A stretch of 64,000 nt of DNA from Strongyloides papillosus (lineage: Eukaryota; Nematoda; Chromadorea; Rhabditida; Strongyloididae): contig SRSI01000002.1 of assembly GCA_005656395.1 (NCBI GenBank), positions 1 through 64,000 on the forward strand. The letters run 5' to 3'. The notes under the pieces are model-generated. The model was not told where the DNA came from. It ran no database searches and saw nothing but the letters and a program-made list of their open reading frames with translations. Positions 12,609 to 22,517 of the stretch are shown here, in pieces (the first letter of the stretch is position 1; each line of letters opens with the position of its first letter). Both the position numbers and the translations under genes were made by a program.

Positions 12609-12949
12609 TTTAGTACATTAAATATTGTATTTGTAAAATGATTTTTTCCAATAAAATTTAAACAAAAGTGAATTGTACATTATATTTTTCATAACCAGCC
12701 TATAGAGAAAACAGAAGACATGTCTGAAAATGCTATAATTATTTATATGATAAATAAATAGCTTTTGTGAATATATATTGTTGAATATTGTTTTTGTAAA
12801 TTAATTTTCCCTATTAAAATTATTATTCAAATATAATAATTGTTGGTTTTAATCGACAAAATTTAATAATTATAAGTAGTTAATATTTAAATATAAATAT
12901 TATAAAAATAAAAAAATTACACTGAAAAGTCCACTTTTTAATTTTTTGA

Positions 12950-13930
12950 ATGGATTCTGACAACATAGACACAATTATTAAAACTTTAAGTATCATTGAT
13001 ACAATAGAAAAGGAGTCAAATGAATCAAAAAAAATTTTAGAATTTCTAAATATTTCTATGAATTTAAAATTTCAAGAAACTGAAAATTTAGAAAAGAAAA
13101 TCTGCATTTTAACAAAAAAAATAGGAGAAAAATTAAAAACAGATGAACTAACAACTGGTGTTTTGCAAAAGATATTTGCATTGCAACTATTTAAAAAAAA
13201 CAATTTAATTATTCCTGAGAAACTAGACAAGTTAATTATAGATGAAAAATCGACTGAAAAATGTAAAATAGGCGAGAAAAATGTCAAAGAAATAAAAAAT
13301 TTAAATTTAAAAAATTTAGATTTAAATAATTTAAATTTAAAGAGTGATGTTTCAATGCCAACTACTCCAAGTACAATAGATCAATCACTGCTAAACATTA
13401 GTACAGCATCAACTGGCTTACCTTTTAATAACATAGAAAGAAAATTAAACAATGACACTAGGTTACCAAATGTTAAAAATATATCAACTAAAGAAATTGA
13501 TAGATTTATGCAACAAGGATTATTAACAGTTATAATAATCTACTACTATGATACTGAACCCCCATTTAAAGGATACAAATATGCATACTCTAAACAAGAT
13601 GAAAAAAATAACAAAAAAATGTGTATCTCTGCTAAACAAGAAAGAAAAAATTTATTAAAAAAAACATTAATATTAAAGTCTCTAGAATCTGTTTATGGTA
13701 AAATCTTAGACAAAAAAATAAACATAATTACAACCAAAGATTTTGTTAATGAAATGTATGATGTGATTGTGCAAAAAGAATCTAGTTATTTAGACGAATC
13801 ATTACACTTATACTACATAGATAATTACTCTAGTGAATCAATAAATGAATCAAATTGGCTTAAAAAAATAGATGATACAAAATTTAAATCAACAACATCA
13901 AGTTTAAACACATCAATTCAATTAGAATAA
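12950..13930 (+). CDS. Intronless 326-residue Asn/Lys-rich protein, unknown
   Basis: One uninterrupted frame from ATG to TAA. The N-terminal 110 residues are charged and predicted helical with possible coiled coil. Residues ~118-135 repeat an N-L-x-L-K-N/D-L pattern. A Ser/Thr-rich linker follows, then a better-ordered C-terminal half beginning near TKEIDRFMQQGLL with a hydrophobic IIIYYY stretch. No signal peptide, membrane segment or known catalytic motif is visible. Length and lack of stops in such AT-rich DNA argue that it is real. It lies 341 bp after the kinase gene and could be a neighbour of independent function. I do not recognise the family. Confidence 0.65.
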   Translation: MDSDNIDTIIKTLSIIDTIEKESNESKKILEFLNISMNLKFQETENLEKKICILTKKIGEKLKTDELTTGVLQKIFALQLFKKNNLIIPEKLDKLIIDEKSTEKCKIGEKNVKEIKNLNLKNLDLNNLNLKSDVSMPTTPSTIDQSLLNISTASTGLPFNNIERKLNNDTRLPNVKNISTKEIDRFMQQGLLTVIIIYYYDTEPPFKGYKYAYSKQDEKNNKKMCISAKQERKNLLKKTLILKSLESVYGKILDKKINIITTKDFVNEMYDVIVQKESSYLDESLHLYYIDNYSSESINESNWLKKIDDTKFKSTTSSLNTSIQLE

Positions 13931-14347
13931 TAAATTGACATCTTTAATTTACATATTATTTGAATATCATATACTTTAGAAAAAATAAAATATATACCGC
14001 TACCTCTTTAATAAATTTTACCCCTTAGTTAATTTTACTAAAATATCAGCATTTTATCAATCATATTTAGTTAAATTTCTATTTTAATAAAATTTAAAAT
14101 AAATAATGCAAAAAATACTAAATTATTAGTAAAAGTAGAAAGAATGGTATGACGTTTTTAAACATGCCTCCTTATCATCTAAAATCCAACAGCCCGGCCA
14201 AAACGATAAAAAAAGAATTAAATCATTACAGAACAATTTAAGTCATAAAAACATTATTAAAAGTAGTAAAATAATAATGAAAGGGTAAATGAAATAATGA
14301 AAATTAAAATACAAATACATATTTGTAAGGAGTAAAATTTCATTCCA

Positions 14348-14649
14348 CTAATCATATAAACAATTAAATGGTGACTGAATATGAAAAGTATTAAAATATT
14401 TGTTTCCACATTGAGAACATTCTTTTGAACCAATAAAGTTATGATGTAAATATCTACAATTGATATGGTATAGAAGAGAATAGTAATTGTTGTTAAAAAG
14501 TTCTTCAAAAACAATCTTATGAAGTTTCGTAAATGCGGATGATTTGTAAAGTCTTGTGTTATAAGATTTACATAAACATTCACCATTGATGTTGGGTGGA
14601 ATATCTGTTAAGAGGTACTTAGTTATATCATTATATATGTTATCACTTT
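14348..14649 (-). CDS. Probable last exon of a Cys-containing protein (gene fragment)
   Basis: After a good acceptor (TTATATTCAG, ending at 14650) a frame runs 99 codons to TAG at 14348-14350. It contains a C-x-C and, near its end, a C-S-Q-C-G zinc-ribbon-like pair. It has no ATG, as expected for an internal or last exon. The competing ATG-started frame on the same strand (14586 to 14257) translates into an almost purely hydrophobic, low-complexity string and looks like its shadow. Coding-like debris continues upstream to 15010 and resumes at 26455, on the far side of the retrotransposon, so the host gene may have been split by that insertion. Confidence 0.4.
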
Positions 14650-15010
14650 CTGAATATAAATTAAATATACAACATCATTACTGTTAGATATAAGATGAGA
14701 AACTATCTTTGGTGTGGCAAACTTTGTTCTATCTGATTATACTAAACAAAACTTTTTAAATGATTTCATAACTAAAAATGTAGAAATTTCTAGGTATATT
14801 TTGAACTTTTAAAATTATTGTTAAGTTTATTTATTTAGTATTCTTGATTTTAGTGACAAAAGTTGATACATCAATTGAATTGTTCTAACTTGATCATCAT
14901 AATTTTCAAGATAAAACATATTTAAGATGACATCCAGGAACATAATTGTCATTAGAAATTTTCGATAAGCATGTATCAGAAATGATACAAAAAGATAAAC
15001 GATGTAATTT

Positions 15011-15159
15011 TGTAAGCCCGCCTCTGGCAGGCACTATAAATACGCAATCCTAAGGGTTGCTATCTCAGTCTTAGTTTCATTTATAATTTTTACATTACTA
15101 TGCCACAATAAACATTTATTCATAATATATTATTTTTAACATTAGCTGACAAGCTAACA
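15011..15159 (+). repeat. 5' LTR
   Basis: 149 bp, TGTAAGCC..GCTAACA, identical to the 3' LTR base for base. It contains a TATAAATA box (15035-15042) and AATAAA (15107-15112), so promoter and polyadenylation signals fit in an unusually short LTR. Confidence 0.97.
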
Positions 15160-15177
15160 TGGAGGTTCCACCGAGAT
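15160..15177 (+). promoter_or_regulatory. Primer binding site complementary to tRNA-Gln
   Basis: TGGAGGTTCCACCGAGAT starts directly at the LTR edge. Its complement ATCTCGGTGGAACCTCCA equals the 3' end of animal tRNA-Gln including CCA (recognised from the GGTTCCA acceptor stem). Confidence 0.85.
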
Positions 15178-15695
15178 CCAACCGTTAGGTTGGATCATAG
15201 AATTTTTTTCAAAGACTCAAATTAATATCACAAACGTAAGATTCAAATACCCCATATACCTTTTAGACGATTCACAATAAATTGTAATATAGTTATTACG
15301 TCACATATATACGAAAGTGTATAGTCGAAATATCCTCATTTTTAAGCGAAAATTGGCACATATTGAAAATCAATATTCCGATACATAGAGAGAGATTATT
15401 TATTATTTATAAACATGGGCAAAATTGTAAAATAATTAAATATATACAAAGTGAGTTAGTAGAGCAACCACTTTAGAAACGGCAGATGGCTGTTCAAACA
15501 TCCATTTGGCCCTTCCCCCAGGCATAGTACACGCCCACCAAATAGAGGAGTATAAAAGAAGTGAAATTTGGCAAACTTCACCATTCTTTTAGCAGCAGTG
15601 AAAACTTAAAAATTTTCACTCTTAGCAACGCAATAGTTTTAAACTATTGTTACTCTCTCAAGTCTTTTCCGACTTTGAACACATCTTCTTGAAAG
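15178..15695 (+). promoter_or_regulatory. Long leader with second TATA box and tRNA-like motifs
   Basis: 518-bp untranslated leader. TATAAAAG lies at 15551-15558, about 145 bp before the gag ATG, and may be an internal Pol II promoter. Around 15450-15510 an element resembling a tRNA D arm (GAGTTAGTAGAGC) is followed by a B-box-like TGTTCAAACATCC. These are sequence resemblances only. Confidence 0.4.
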
Positions 15696-18600
15696 ATGGC
15701 TGATCCAATGGATATTCCGCGTCCTTCTGCTCCAGCAGCAGAGGCTCCAAAACTGAAAATGTTTCTTGGAGCCTATGAAGCTGCCAAGGCAGAGTGGGTT
15801 GAACAGCAAAAACAGCTGTCACGAAACCCCAATGTAACCGATGAGGAGAAAATGAACCTCATGCATGCCCAAGCTGGTGTATTGACCCAGATGCTTGACT
15901 TCTTTGGCATCGAAGACGAAGGAGGTTATGTGGTTCCTGCTGCGTGGGAAAACCATAACAACCATCCACGTCTAGAGAAAATCACTAGCATCTTTATGTA
16001 CCAAACCTCTAAGAACGGTCACATCAAACCTTTTCTTAAAGGTAGCGATGTAGACTTTGGTATCTGGAAAGATCAGACAATTAACATGCTTCGCATAGCT
16101 GCAGTGGATGACGAAGGTTTCGAAATCCTTGATAAGCTATGTATGTCTGCAACATATGTATTCATACCGCGTCATAGTGAAGCATATGAATACTTAAGAA
16201 AAGCCCTTCTCAAGAGAACTGATGAGAATGGGAAGTTGCGTAAGGAACTTCTCGTCACTGATCTTCTTGATGAGATATGGCGTGCCATGAAGAATTCTGA
16301 AGTCAATAAGGCTAATCAGATACTGGCCAAGGTACCACAATGGCGTCATGGAAATGACACCGTTATTAAGTTCAACAAGAGATTCAATGACTACCTGACT
16401 GTACGTTTAGGCGTCCAGGTAGTTGGGGCATATCTTGACTCTAACCCCGCTCTCAGAAGGGAACACCTCCTTGTTTACAAGGATTGTATCCCAGCCAGAG
16501 TAGAAAGGGAAGTAAAAATCGAGTTAAGAGGTAAAGAAAACGTATCGTGGGATGAATACCTACATGCGTGTGCGGAAGCTGAAACTGCTTTAATAGCAGC
16601 GGATCGAAAGGAAAAGATAAAGAATCGTCAACATAATTCCTTCCCGAATTATGATAAGAAGAGCTTTCCGAAAGGAAATCGCTACAAAGAGAAAAAGCGC
16701 TTTACAAATAAGAGATTCGTACCCAACAAGGGATCGAGTAATAAATTCTCTGATAATAAGACTCATAATACTAACCCTCAAAAGAGCGGATTTAGTAGAA
16801 ATATTCCTTCAAATGCTAGCACCTTTAAGAAGGAATTCAATAAGCAGAAACCTATTAATAATAATAGTAATACTAATGGCAACTTCAACCGTACTAAAAA
16901 CGGTATGAATTCTGGTAATAAACCAGCTGTCTACGGTGGTGGTAGACGATTTGATAATAAACCTGGGAATAGAGGCCCACAGGTTAATATGATAGATGAA
17001 CTATCTACTTCGTTATGTCAAAAATTTCAAGACATGATGTTAACTGCGAAAATGTCGACACTTATTGCCATCTGCTTAATAATGCTCTTCATACCAGGAG
17101 TCTCCGGACAACTGGTAGCACCACCTGGTTACACAATTGAACCTTGTAATGCACCTCGTACTCCTAATTTCTACAGATTAAGTGAAGAGTACATTGACAA
17201 AATACCATTAATATTAGTGTCACTGACACCTATAAAAGATGATTGTCAACCTGATATGGAAAAGAAGATAAAAGACGGTTTTGAATTTGGAGATTGGTTT
17301 GTTACCTTGGAAGAGGATAACCCTATACCAGCCGAATACAAATACCTCAAGAGGAATGAGCACTTCTGTAACTACCAGAACATAGCTACCTTATCGGATA
17401 ATATTCGCTACGGGCGGACAACCTCTGGTTCAAAGGAGGCCACCGATGCATTAGCACTTCTAATAGGACACGTTAGAGAAATACGTGCTTATTTTCTACA
17501 AGAATGCCCTGATTGGGATAAGCCCACTGTTGCACCTGCTGTAAGCAACCCTGATCAAGTTGCACCAAGTAGCAACAAACGTAAACAACTGGAAACTGTA
17601 AAATTTTCTGACAAAATCGATGCATTCCAACTCCCTGAGTGGAAACCTGATAAGCTTATTTCTGGGACACGAAATAAAGCTGAAGTATATCGTGATAATC
17701 TGGAGGAAGTTTTCAATAAACTAAAAAGTTACGCTTTCGGGCTGGAAAAGAACACAGCCAAGCTGACGGACACCAATTCACGACTTCATGATCAAATTGA
17801 AGAACTGAACAAGAAATATTCTACGTGTGAAGCTTCTCGCCAGTCTTTAGAGAGAACGGCAAAGGATACAATCACCCTTTCTGAAGAACTCAAGAAGGCG
17901 AACGAGAAGATGAACACCATGATATTACGGTCGGAACATGATACCACACTGGATCATGTTAACACCCAACTTCGACTTAAAGATTCTGAAGTCATTGCAT
18001 TGGATAATCAAGTAAAATCCTTGCAAACTAAACTTGCGACAGCTAATGAACAAGTAACGTCTATTAAAGCGGAACTTGAGAAAAAGACTACTGAAGTAAC
18101 TGTTTGTAAAACGGAGATTGATGGCAAGAATCAAGAACTCCTTGTTTTACAAGATCAAGTTATGGACACCAGCGATTCTGCTGCTGACGCTGATGCACTA
18201 GCCAAATGTAGAGAATTACTTCACACAGCGGTCGAAACGACAGCCCAGGTGGAGAAGGATTTACATGCAACCTGTACATCAGCTAAGCAAGAACTAAATA
18301 GTAAAATCAATGATTTAACTGCACAAAACAGCATCCACAGACTCACATTTACACGTGTTAAATATAACACTGAGCATATACGTAATGAGATAGAAGCAAT
18401 ACGTCATAAACCTGATGGTATTGCATGCATCGTGAAGAAAGCAATGACGGAAAGGTTGAACACCATTACTACTTTCATGTCAGTAAATATACTCCTGGCT
18501 TATACTCAGCCAGAGGAAGTGCAAACATTTGAAAAGCTCAACAAGTATGTAGCAGCCTCTAAACATCAAAGCACATACAACGACATTACAAGAGGTTTAG

Positions 18601-21600
18601 GTAACATCGTAAAAGACATTGATCTCAACCAAACGACCAATGATTACGAATCATTACTCACCTTCTTAGGTGGAGTAATAACGACGATTGTGGGAAGGAT
18701 CGTCAAGGATAAGATTGGTGATTATATAGTACAACGTAAACATAATAGAGAATCTACTGATTCCTCTTCACATCCCAATTCTTATGGAGGCACAGGAATA
18801 CCCTTGATCGAAGCACCAGCCAGACGGATCACAACTAATCCAGAGAGAGGGTTAAGAGTGAATCGTCATGGCATCATAGGAGGTCAGGTGAACGTAATAC
18901 AGACCCCTGAACAGCCACGAATTATACATCGTGATTGGTTACCATTTGTAGACATTACCTTGAACGGCATTCGTTATGATGCCTTATTAGATACAGGAGC
19001 AACAATTAACGTTATTTCAGAAGAGGTAGTAAGAAAACTATCCCTTCAAACAACAGCACATACTGTGAAGATAGCTACAGCTAATGGAGATTTAGTATCT
19101 ACTAGTGGGAGAATTACATGTAGACCTGTCATTTTAGATAAGGAATACACAATTCACTTCGACATTGTACCAGGATGTCATCATGATATAATTCTCGGCA
19201 TGCCTGCTATTAACACAGTTGGCATCAAGAAATTATTTTGTGATCGACTCCTTGATAACATAGATAAGCCACAAAACCTATTTGTTGCTGAAAATACTGT
19301 CATACCACCCCAAGCATGTACTATTTTTCACGCTAGAATATCTCCTGGTATTCCAGATGATTCCACTGTTATTCTTGATCTTAACTCTTACTGGAAGAGA
19401 GCTGATCATCTACTAACTATGGAACAGGTATGTAAACCATTCAAAGGTATTGTCCCAGTGGTATTAGTAAATGCTGGACGTAATCCAGTTCGTTTAACTA
19501 AAGATACACACATCGGTCAAGTACGGACAATTCAAGAAATTGATCCTAATACATTAGTAGTCACTAGTGAAGAAGTAATTCCTGAGGATGCGGACTGGGA
19601 AGATGCGTTACCACCGTATCCACAAGATCCTCAAGAAATAGATGAAGACAGTTTTTATGAACTGATCGATCTCTCTGATTCGGCTCTTAGTAGCAAAGAC
19701 CGAGCAAAACTCCTCAACATTTTATGGAAACATAGACGTGCATTTCACGAATATGATGGACAGCCAGGGTTGTACACTGGTACTCAGAGATTGAACATCA
19801 AACTTAAAACTAAAGATGTTCCACGACGCATCAAACCTTCTCGTATGAGTTATGAGAAGGAAAGTGAGGTTAGCAAACAAATTGCTGACATGCTGCGAAC
19901 AGGTATGATCGAACCAAGTAGATCACCTTACCTATCACGCGTAGTATTAGTACGAAAAAAGGATCAAAAATGGCGTTTTGTTGTTGATTTCAGAGGTATT
20001 AATAGCCTCATTGAACAACAATCTCACATTATCCCACGGATTGATAGGATCACCGGCGATGCAGCAGGTAAAAGGTTCTACACATCATTCGATTTGAAAG
20101 CTGGCTTTCATCAGATTCCTCTAGATGAGAACAGTCGTAAAATCGCTGCCTTTATCACACATGAAGGTGTCTTCCAATACAAAGTCATGCCAATGGGTTT
20201 AACAGGTAGTCCTGATAAGTTCCAGGAGATCATGGATGAAGTATTGGCAGGCATTCCTAATTGCTACGTATATCTTGATGATATACTCACTTGCGCCAAT
20301 GATGAAACTATTCATCTGAATAATATCGAAGCAATACTTCAACGTATTGAACAATTCGGTATGAAAATAACACTTAACAAATGCCAATTCGGCAGAAGTA
20401 CTGCACAATATCTTGGGTTTGTGTTGGATAACAACGGTATCCACCCCAACCCTGATAAAGTGAAAGCCATTAGTGAAAAACCTATTCCACGTAATCAAAA
20501 GGAGGTCAAAAGCTTCCTTGGAGCAGCATCTTACTTTCGTAGGCATATAAAGAACTTTTCAGCTATTGCTGATCCTCTTTATAAGCTGGATAAAGCTTTT
20601 GAATGGACTGAATCACATACAATCGCTTTCAACAAGCTCAAAGACGCTTTGATTAATGCTACAACGTTATCCCCGCCAGATAACACAAAGAATTATACCA
20701 TCTTCACTGATGCCAGCTTCCAAGGCTTGGGAGCTGCATTAGTACAGAATGATAAACCAATCGCTTTTGCTTCCAGGTCTCTCAAACCTGCTGAGAAAAA
20801 CTATCCCATTATAAAGCTTGAAGCCTTGGGATTAGTCTATGCACTAAAACAGTTTCGTCCATATATCTATGGGAAACATACTGTTGTTGTAACGGATCAC
20901 AAACCCTTGTTAGCTTTGTTGAAGAACAAAGAATTAACTGGGATTTTGCAACGTTATCAGATGGCGATCATGGAGTATGATCTCACCATCCAATATATTA
21001 AAGGCGAAGCAAATAACGTAGCCGATTACCTAAGTAGGGAATCATTTATGGCTATTGACGTTAAAGACACGTTACTTGAGGATACATTCCCAACTACAGG
21101 GTTTCCACCCTATAAAATAGAACGTTTTCAAGACTTCTATGATGATTCAGAAAAACTACGTACATTTGAAAATGGGAAAATTCGAACCCCTAGTGGTGTT
21201 CGTATATATGTACCTCAGATGATCAGAGAAAAACTTCTTCAAGTTTTTCATGAACATCCTCTGATTGGCAACCATCTTGGTTTTGATAAGATTAGTGGTA
21301 AATTTAAGGCAATTTTCTATTGGCCTTCAATGGATAAACTCATGACTGATGTCTGGAAATCTTGCCAGATCTGTCAATTTAATAAAGAACAACCTAGTAG
21401 GTTGGTTGAGACACATTTGAAGAATATTCAAAGACCGAAGACGGCTTGGCACACCTTAAATGCTGATTTTCTACACGTTGACAGTGAATACGTCTTTGTC
21501 ATGGTAGACGAATACAGTAAATTTGTTGTTGCAACAGTTTGCAAGAAACAAAATGGTCCAACTCTCAAGAATATGCTAATGAAGTGTTTCACAACATTAG

Positions 21601-22259
21601 GATTTCCTGAAGTATTGCGATCAGACAATGGTCCTGCATTTATTTCTAGAATAGTAACTGAATACTTGAAATCGGTAGGAGTTACCCAACAGTTTAGTTC
21701 ACCTCATAACCATAAGAGCAATGCTTTTGTGGAACGATTTAATCGCACATTACGTGATGCCATTCGTATTCGCAAAGGAATGTCACTCTTATCAGTGGTT
21801 TCTCATTTTGTTTACGCCTACAATCGTTCAAAAGCTAGAAGTACTGGTCTTTCACCAGCACAAATACTCTTGAATATACCTGATAGGATGTTACAAGATG
21901 AAGCTATCCACAATGGTCTCAGTGGTATTCACGAATTGATCAAAGATACAAAAGATCAATTCGCTGATCCTGACCTATCACGTAACGGCATCAAAGTAAA
22001 TGTTGGTGACCTAATACTTCGAAAAGTTATGCATAGAAAAGATGCATCTACATCCATGAAAAATCAACCCACATGGGAAGGACCTTTTAAGATAATTAAA
22101 CATCTTTATGGAGATACATATGAGATATTACGTGTTGGTAAACGTCATACCCGTCTCTCATATGAAAAATGTCATGCTGATAGGATGAAGAAGTACATCC
22201 CATCGCTTCTTCACGTTCGATTAACGAAACAATGTCTCAATCACGGCCATCACTACTAA
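15696..22259 (+). CDS. Gag - membrane/coiled-coil insert - Pol polyprotein (2187 aa)
   Basis: One uninterrupted frame. Residues 1-~440: Gag, with a basic Asn/Lys/Arg-rich tail and no CCHC knuckle. Residues ~453-472: strongly hydrophobic segment resembling a signal peptide (ends PGVSG), followed by a Cys-containing domain. Residues ~700-905: long coiled coil. Residues ~986-1003: second membrane-like segment (FLGGVITTIVG). Protease DTGA at Asp1099. Reverse transcriptase aspartates 1466, 1528 and 1529 (YLDD). RNase H Asp1672, Glu1709, Asp1734. Integrase has an HHCC finger, then Asp1924, Asp1977 and Glu2013 (35 residues between the last two). All catalytic residues seen are present, so the polyprotein looks functional. 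The 600-residue insert between Gag and protease is not part of ordinary Gypsy polyproteins; it has the layout of an envelope-type glycoprotein but no recognised similarity. The start is the first ATG after the leader. Confidence 0.95.
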   Translation: MADPMDIPRPSAPAAEAPKLKMFLGAYEAAKAEWVEQQKQLSRNPNVTDEEKMNLMHAQAGVLTQMLDFFGIEDEGGYVVPAAWENHNNHPRLEKITSIFMYQTSKNGHIKPFLKGSDVDFGIWKDQTINMLRIAAVDDEGFEILDKLCMSATYVFIPRHSEAYEYLRKALLKRTDENGKLRKELLVTDLLDEIWRAMKNSEVNKANQILAKVPQWRHGNDTVIKFNKRFNDYLTVRLGVQVVGAYLDSNPALRREHLLVYKDCIPARVEREVKIELRGKENVSWDEYLHACAEAETALIAADRKEKIKNRQHNSFPNYDKKSFPKGNRYKEKKRFTNKRFVPNKGSSNKFSDNKTHNTNPQKSGFSRNIPSNASTFKKEFNKQKPINNNSNTNGNFNRTKNGMNSGNKPAVYGGGRRFDNKPGNRGPQVNMIDELSTSLCQKFQDMMLTAKMSTLIAICLIMLFIPGVSGQLVAPPGYTIEPCNAPRTPNFYRLSEEYIDKIPLILVSLTPIKDDCQPDMEKKIKDGFEFGDWFVTLEEDNPIPAEYKYLKRNEHFCNYQNIATLSDNIRYGRTTSGSKEATDALALLIGHVREIRAYFLQECPDWDKPTVAPAVSNPDQVAPSSNKRKQLETVKFSDKIDAFQLPEWKPDKLISGTRNKAEVYRDNLEEVFNKLKSYAFGLEKNTAKLTDTNSRLHDQIEELNKKYSTCEASRQSLERTAKDTITLSEELKKANEKMNTMILRSEHDTTLDHVNTQLRLKDSEVIALDNQVKSLQTKLATANEQVTSIKAELEKKTTEVTVCKTEIDGKNQELLVLQDQVMDTSDSAADADALAKCRELLHTAVETTAQVEKDLHATCTSAKQELNSKINDLTAQNSIHRLTFTRVKYNTEHIRNEIEAIRHKPDGIACIVKKAMTERLNTITTFMSVNILLAYTQPEEVQTFEKLNKYVAASKHQSTYNDITRGLGNIVKDIDLNQTTNDYESLLTFLGGVITTIVGRIVKDKIGDYIVQRKHNRESTDSSSHPNSYGGTGIPLIEAPARRITTNPERGLRVNRHGIIGGQVNVIQTPEQPRIIHRDWLPFVDITLNGIRYDALLDTGATINVISEEVVRKLSLQTTAHTVKIATANGDLVSTSGRITCRPVILDKEYTIHFDIVPGCHHDIILGMPAINTVGIKKLFCDRLLDNIDKPQNLFVAENTVIPPQACTIFHARISPGIPDDSTVILDLNSYWKRADHLLTMEQVCKPFKGIVPVVLVNAGRNPVRLTKDTHIGQVRTIQEIDPNTLVVTSEEVIPEDADWEDALPPYPQDPQEIDEDSFYELIDLSDSALSSKDRAKLLNILWKHRRAFHEYDGQPGLYTGTQRLNIKLKTKDVPRRIKPSRMSYEKESEVSKQIADMLRTGMIEPSRSPYLSRVVLVRKKDQKWRFVVDFRGINSLIEQQSHIIPRIDRITGDAAGKRFYTSFDLKAGFHQIPLDENSRKIAAFITHEGVFQYKVMPMGLTGSPDKFQEIMDEVLAGIPNCYVYLDDILTCANDETIHLNNIEAILQRIEQFGMKITLNKCQFGRSTAQYLGFVLDNNGIHPNPDKVKAISEKPIPRNQKEVKSFLGAASYFRRHIKNFSAIADPLYKLDKAFEWTESHTIAFNKLKDALINATTLSPPDNTKNYTIFTDASFQGLGAALVQNDKPIAFASRSLKPAEKNYPIIKLEALGLVYALKQFRPYIYGKHTVVVTDHKPLLALLKNKELTGILQRYQMAIMEYDLTIQYIKGEANNVADYLSRESFMAIDVKDTLLEDTFPTTGFPPYKIERFQDFYDDSEKLRTFENGKIRTPSGVRIYVPQMIREKLLQVFHEHPLIGNHLGFDKISGKFKAIFYWPSMDKLMTDVWKSCQICQFNKEQPSRLVETHLKNIQRPKTAWHTLNADFLHVDSEYVFVMVDEYSKFVVATVCKKQNGPTLKNMLMKCFTTLGFPEVLRSDNGPAFISRIVTEYLKSVGVTQQFSSPHNHKSNAFVERFNRTLRDAIRIRKGMSLLSVVSHFVYAYNRSKARSTGLSPAQILLNIPDRMLQDEAIHNGLSGIHELIKDTKDQFADPDLSRNGIKVNVGDLILRKVMHRKDASTSMKNQPTWEGPFKIIKHLYGDTYEILRVGKRHTRLSYEKCHADRMKKYIPSLLHVRLTKQCLNHGHHY

Positions 22260-22517
22260 GATGCCAATGATTGTCCAATTGCATTATACCTTTAATATTT
22301 GCAATTTTTGTATATACTTATCACTTAATTAAGACAACAACATTTTAAACCACTTACTTACTTATGAATACCTTTATTTAAATATCCAATTTAAATAATA
22401 CAAAAACAAAAAGAAAATAATTATTAATTCGTTATTCAATTACACAATTATTAATTAATACAAAAAAAAAAAAAGAAGAGAGAAAGAGAATTTATGTATT
22501 TCACAATGAAATTCATT

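Noticed and set aside
14257..14586. 109-codon minus-strand frame looking like a multi-pass membrane protein.
   Set aside because: It overlaps the better-supported Cys-containing exon in another frame, and AT-rich DNA readily gives Ile/Leu/Phe runs.
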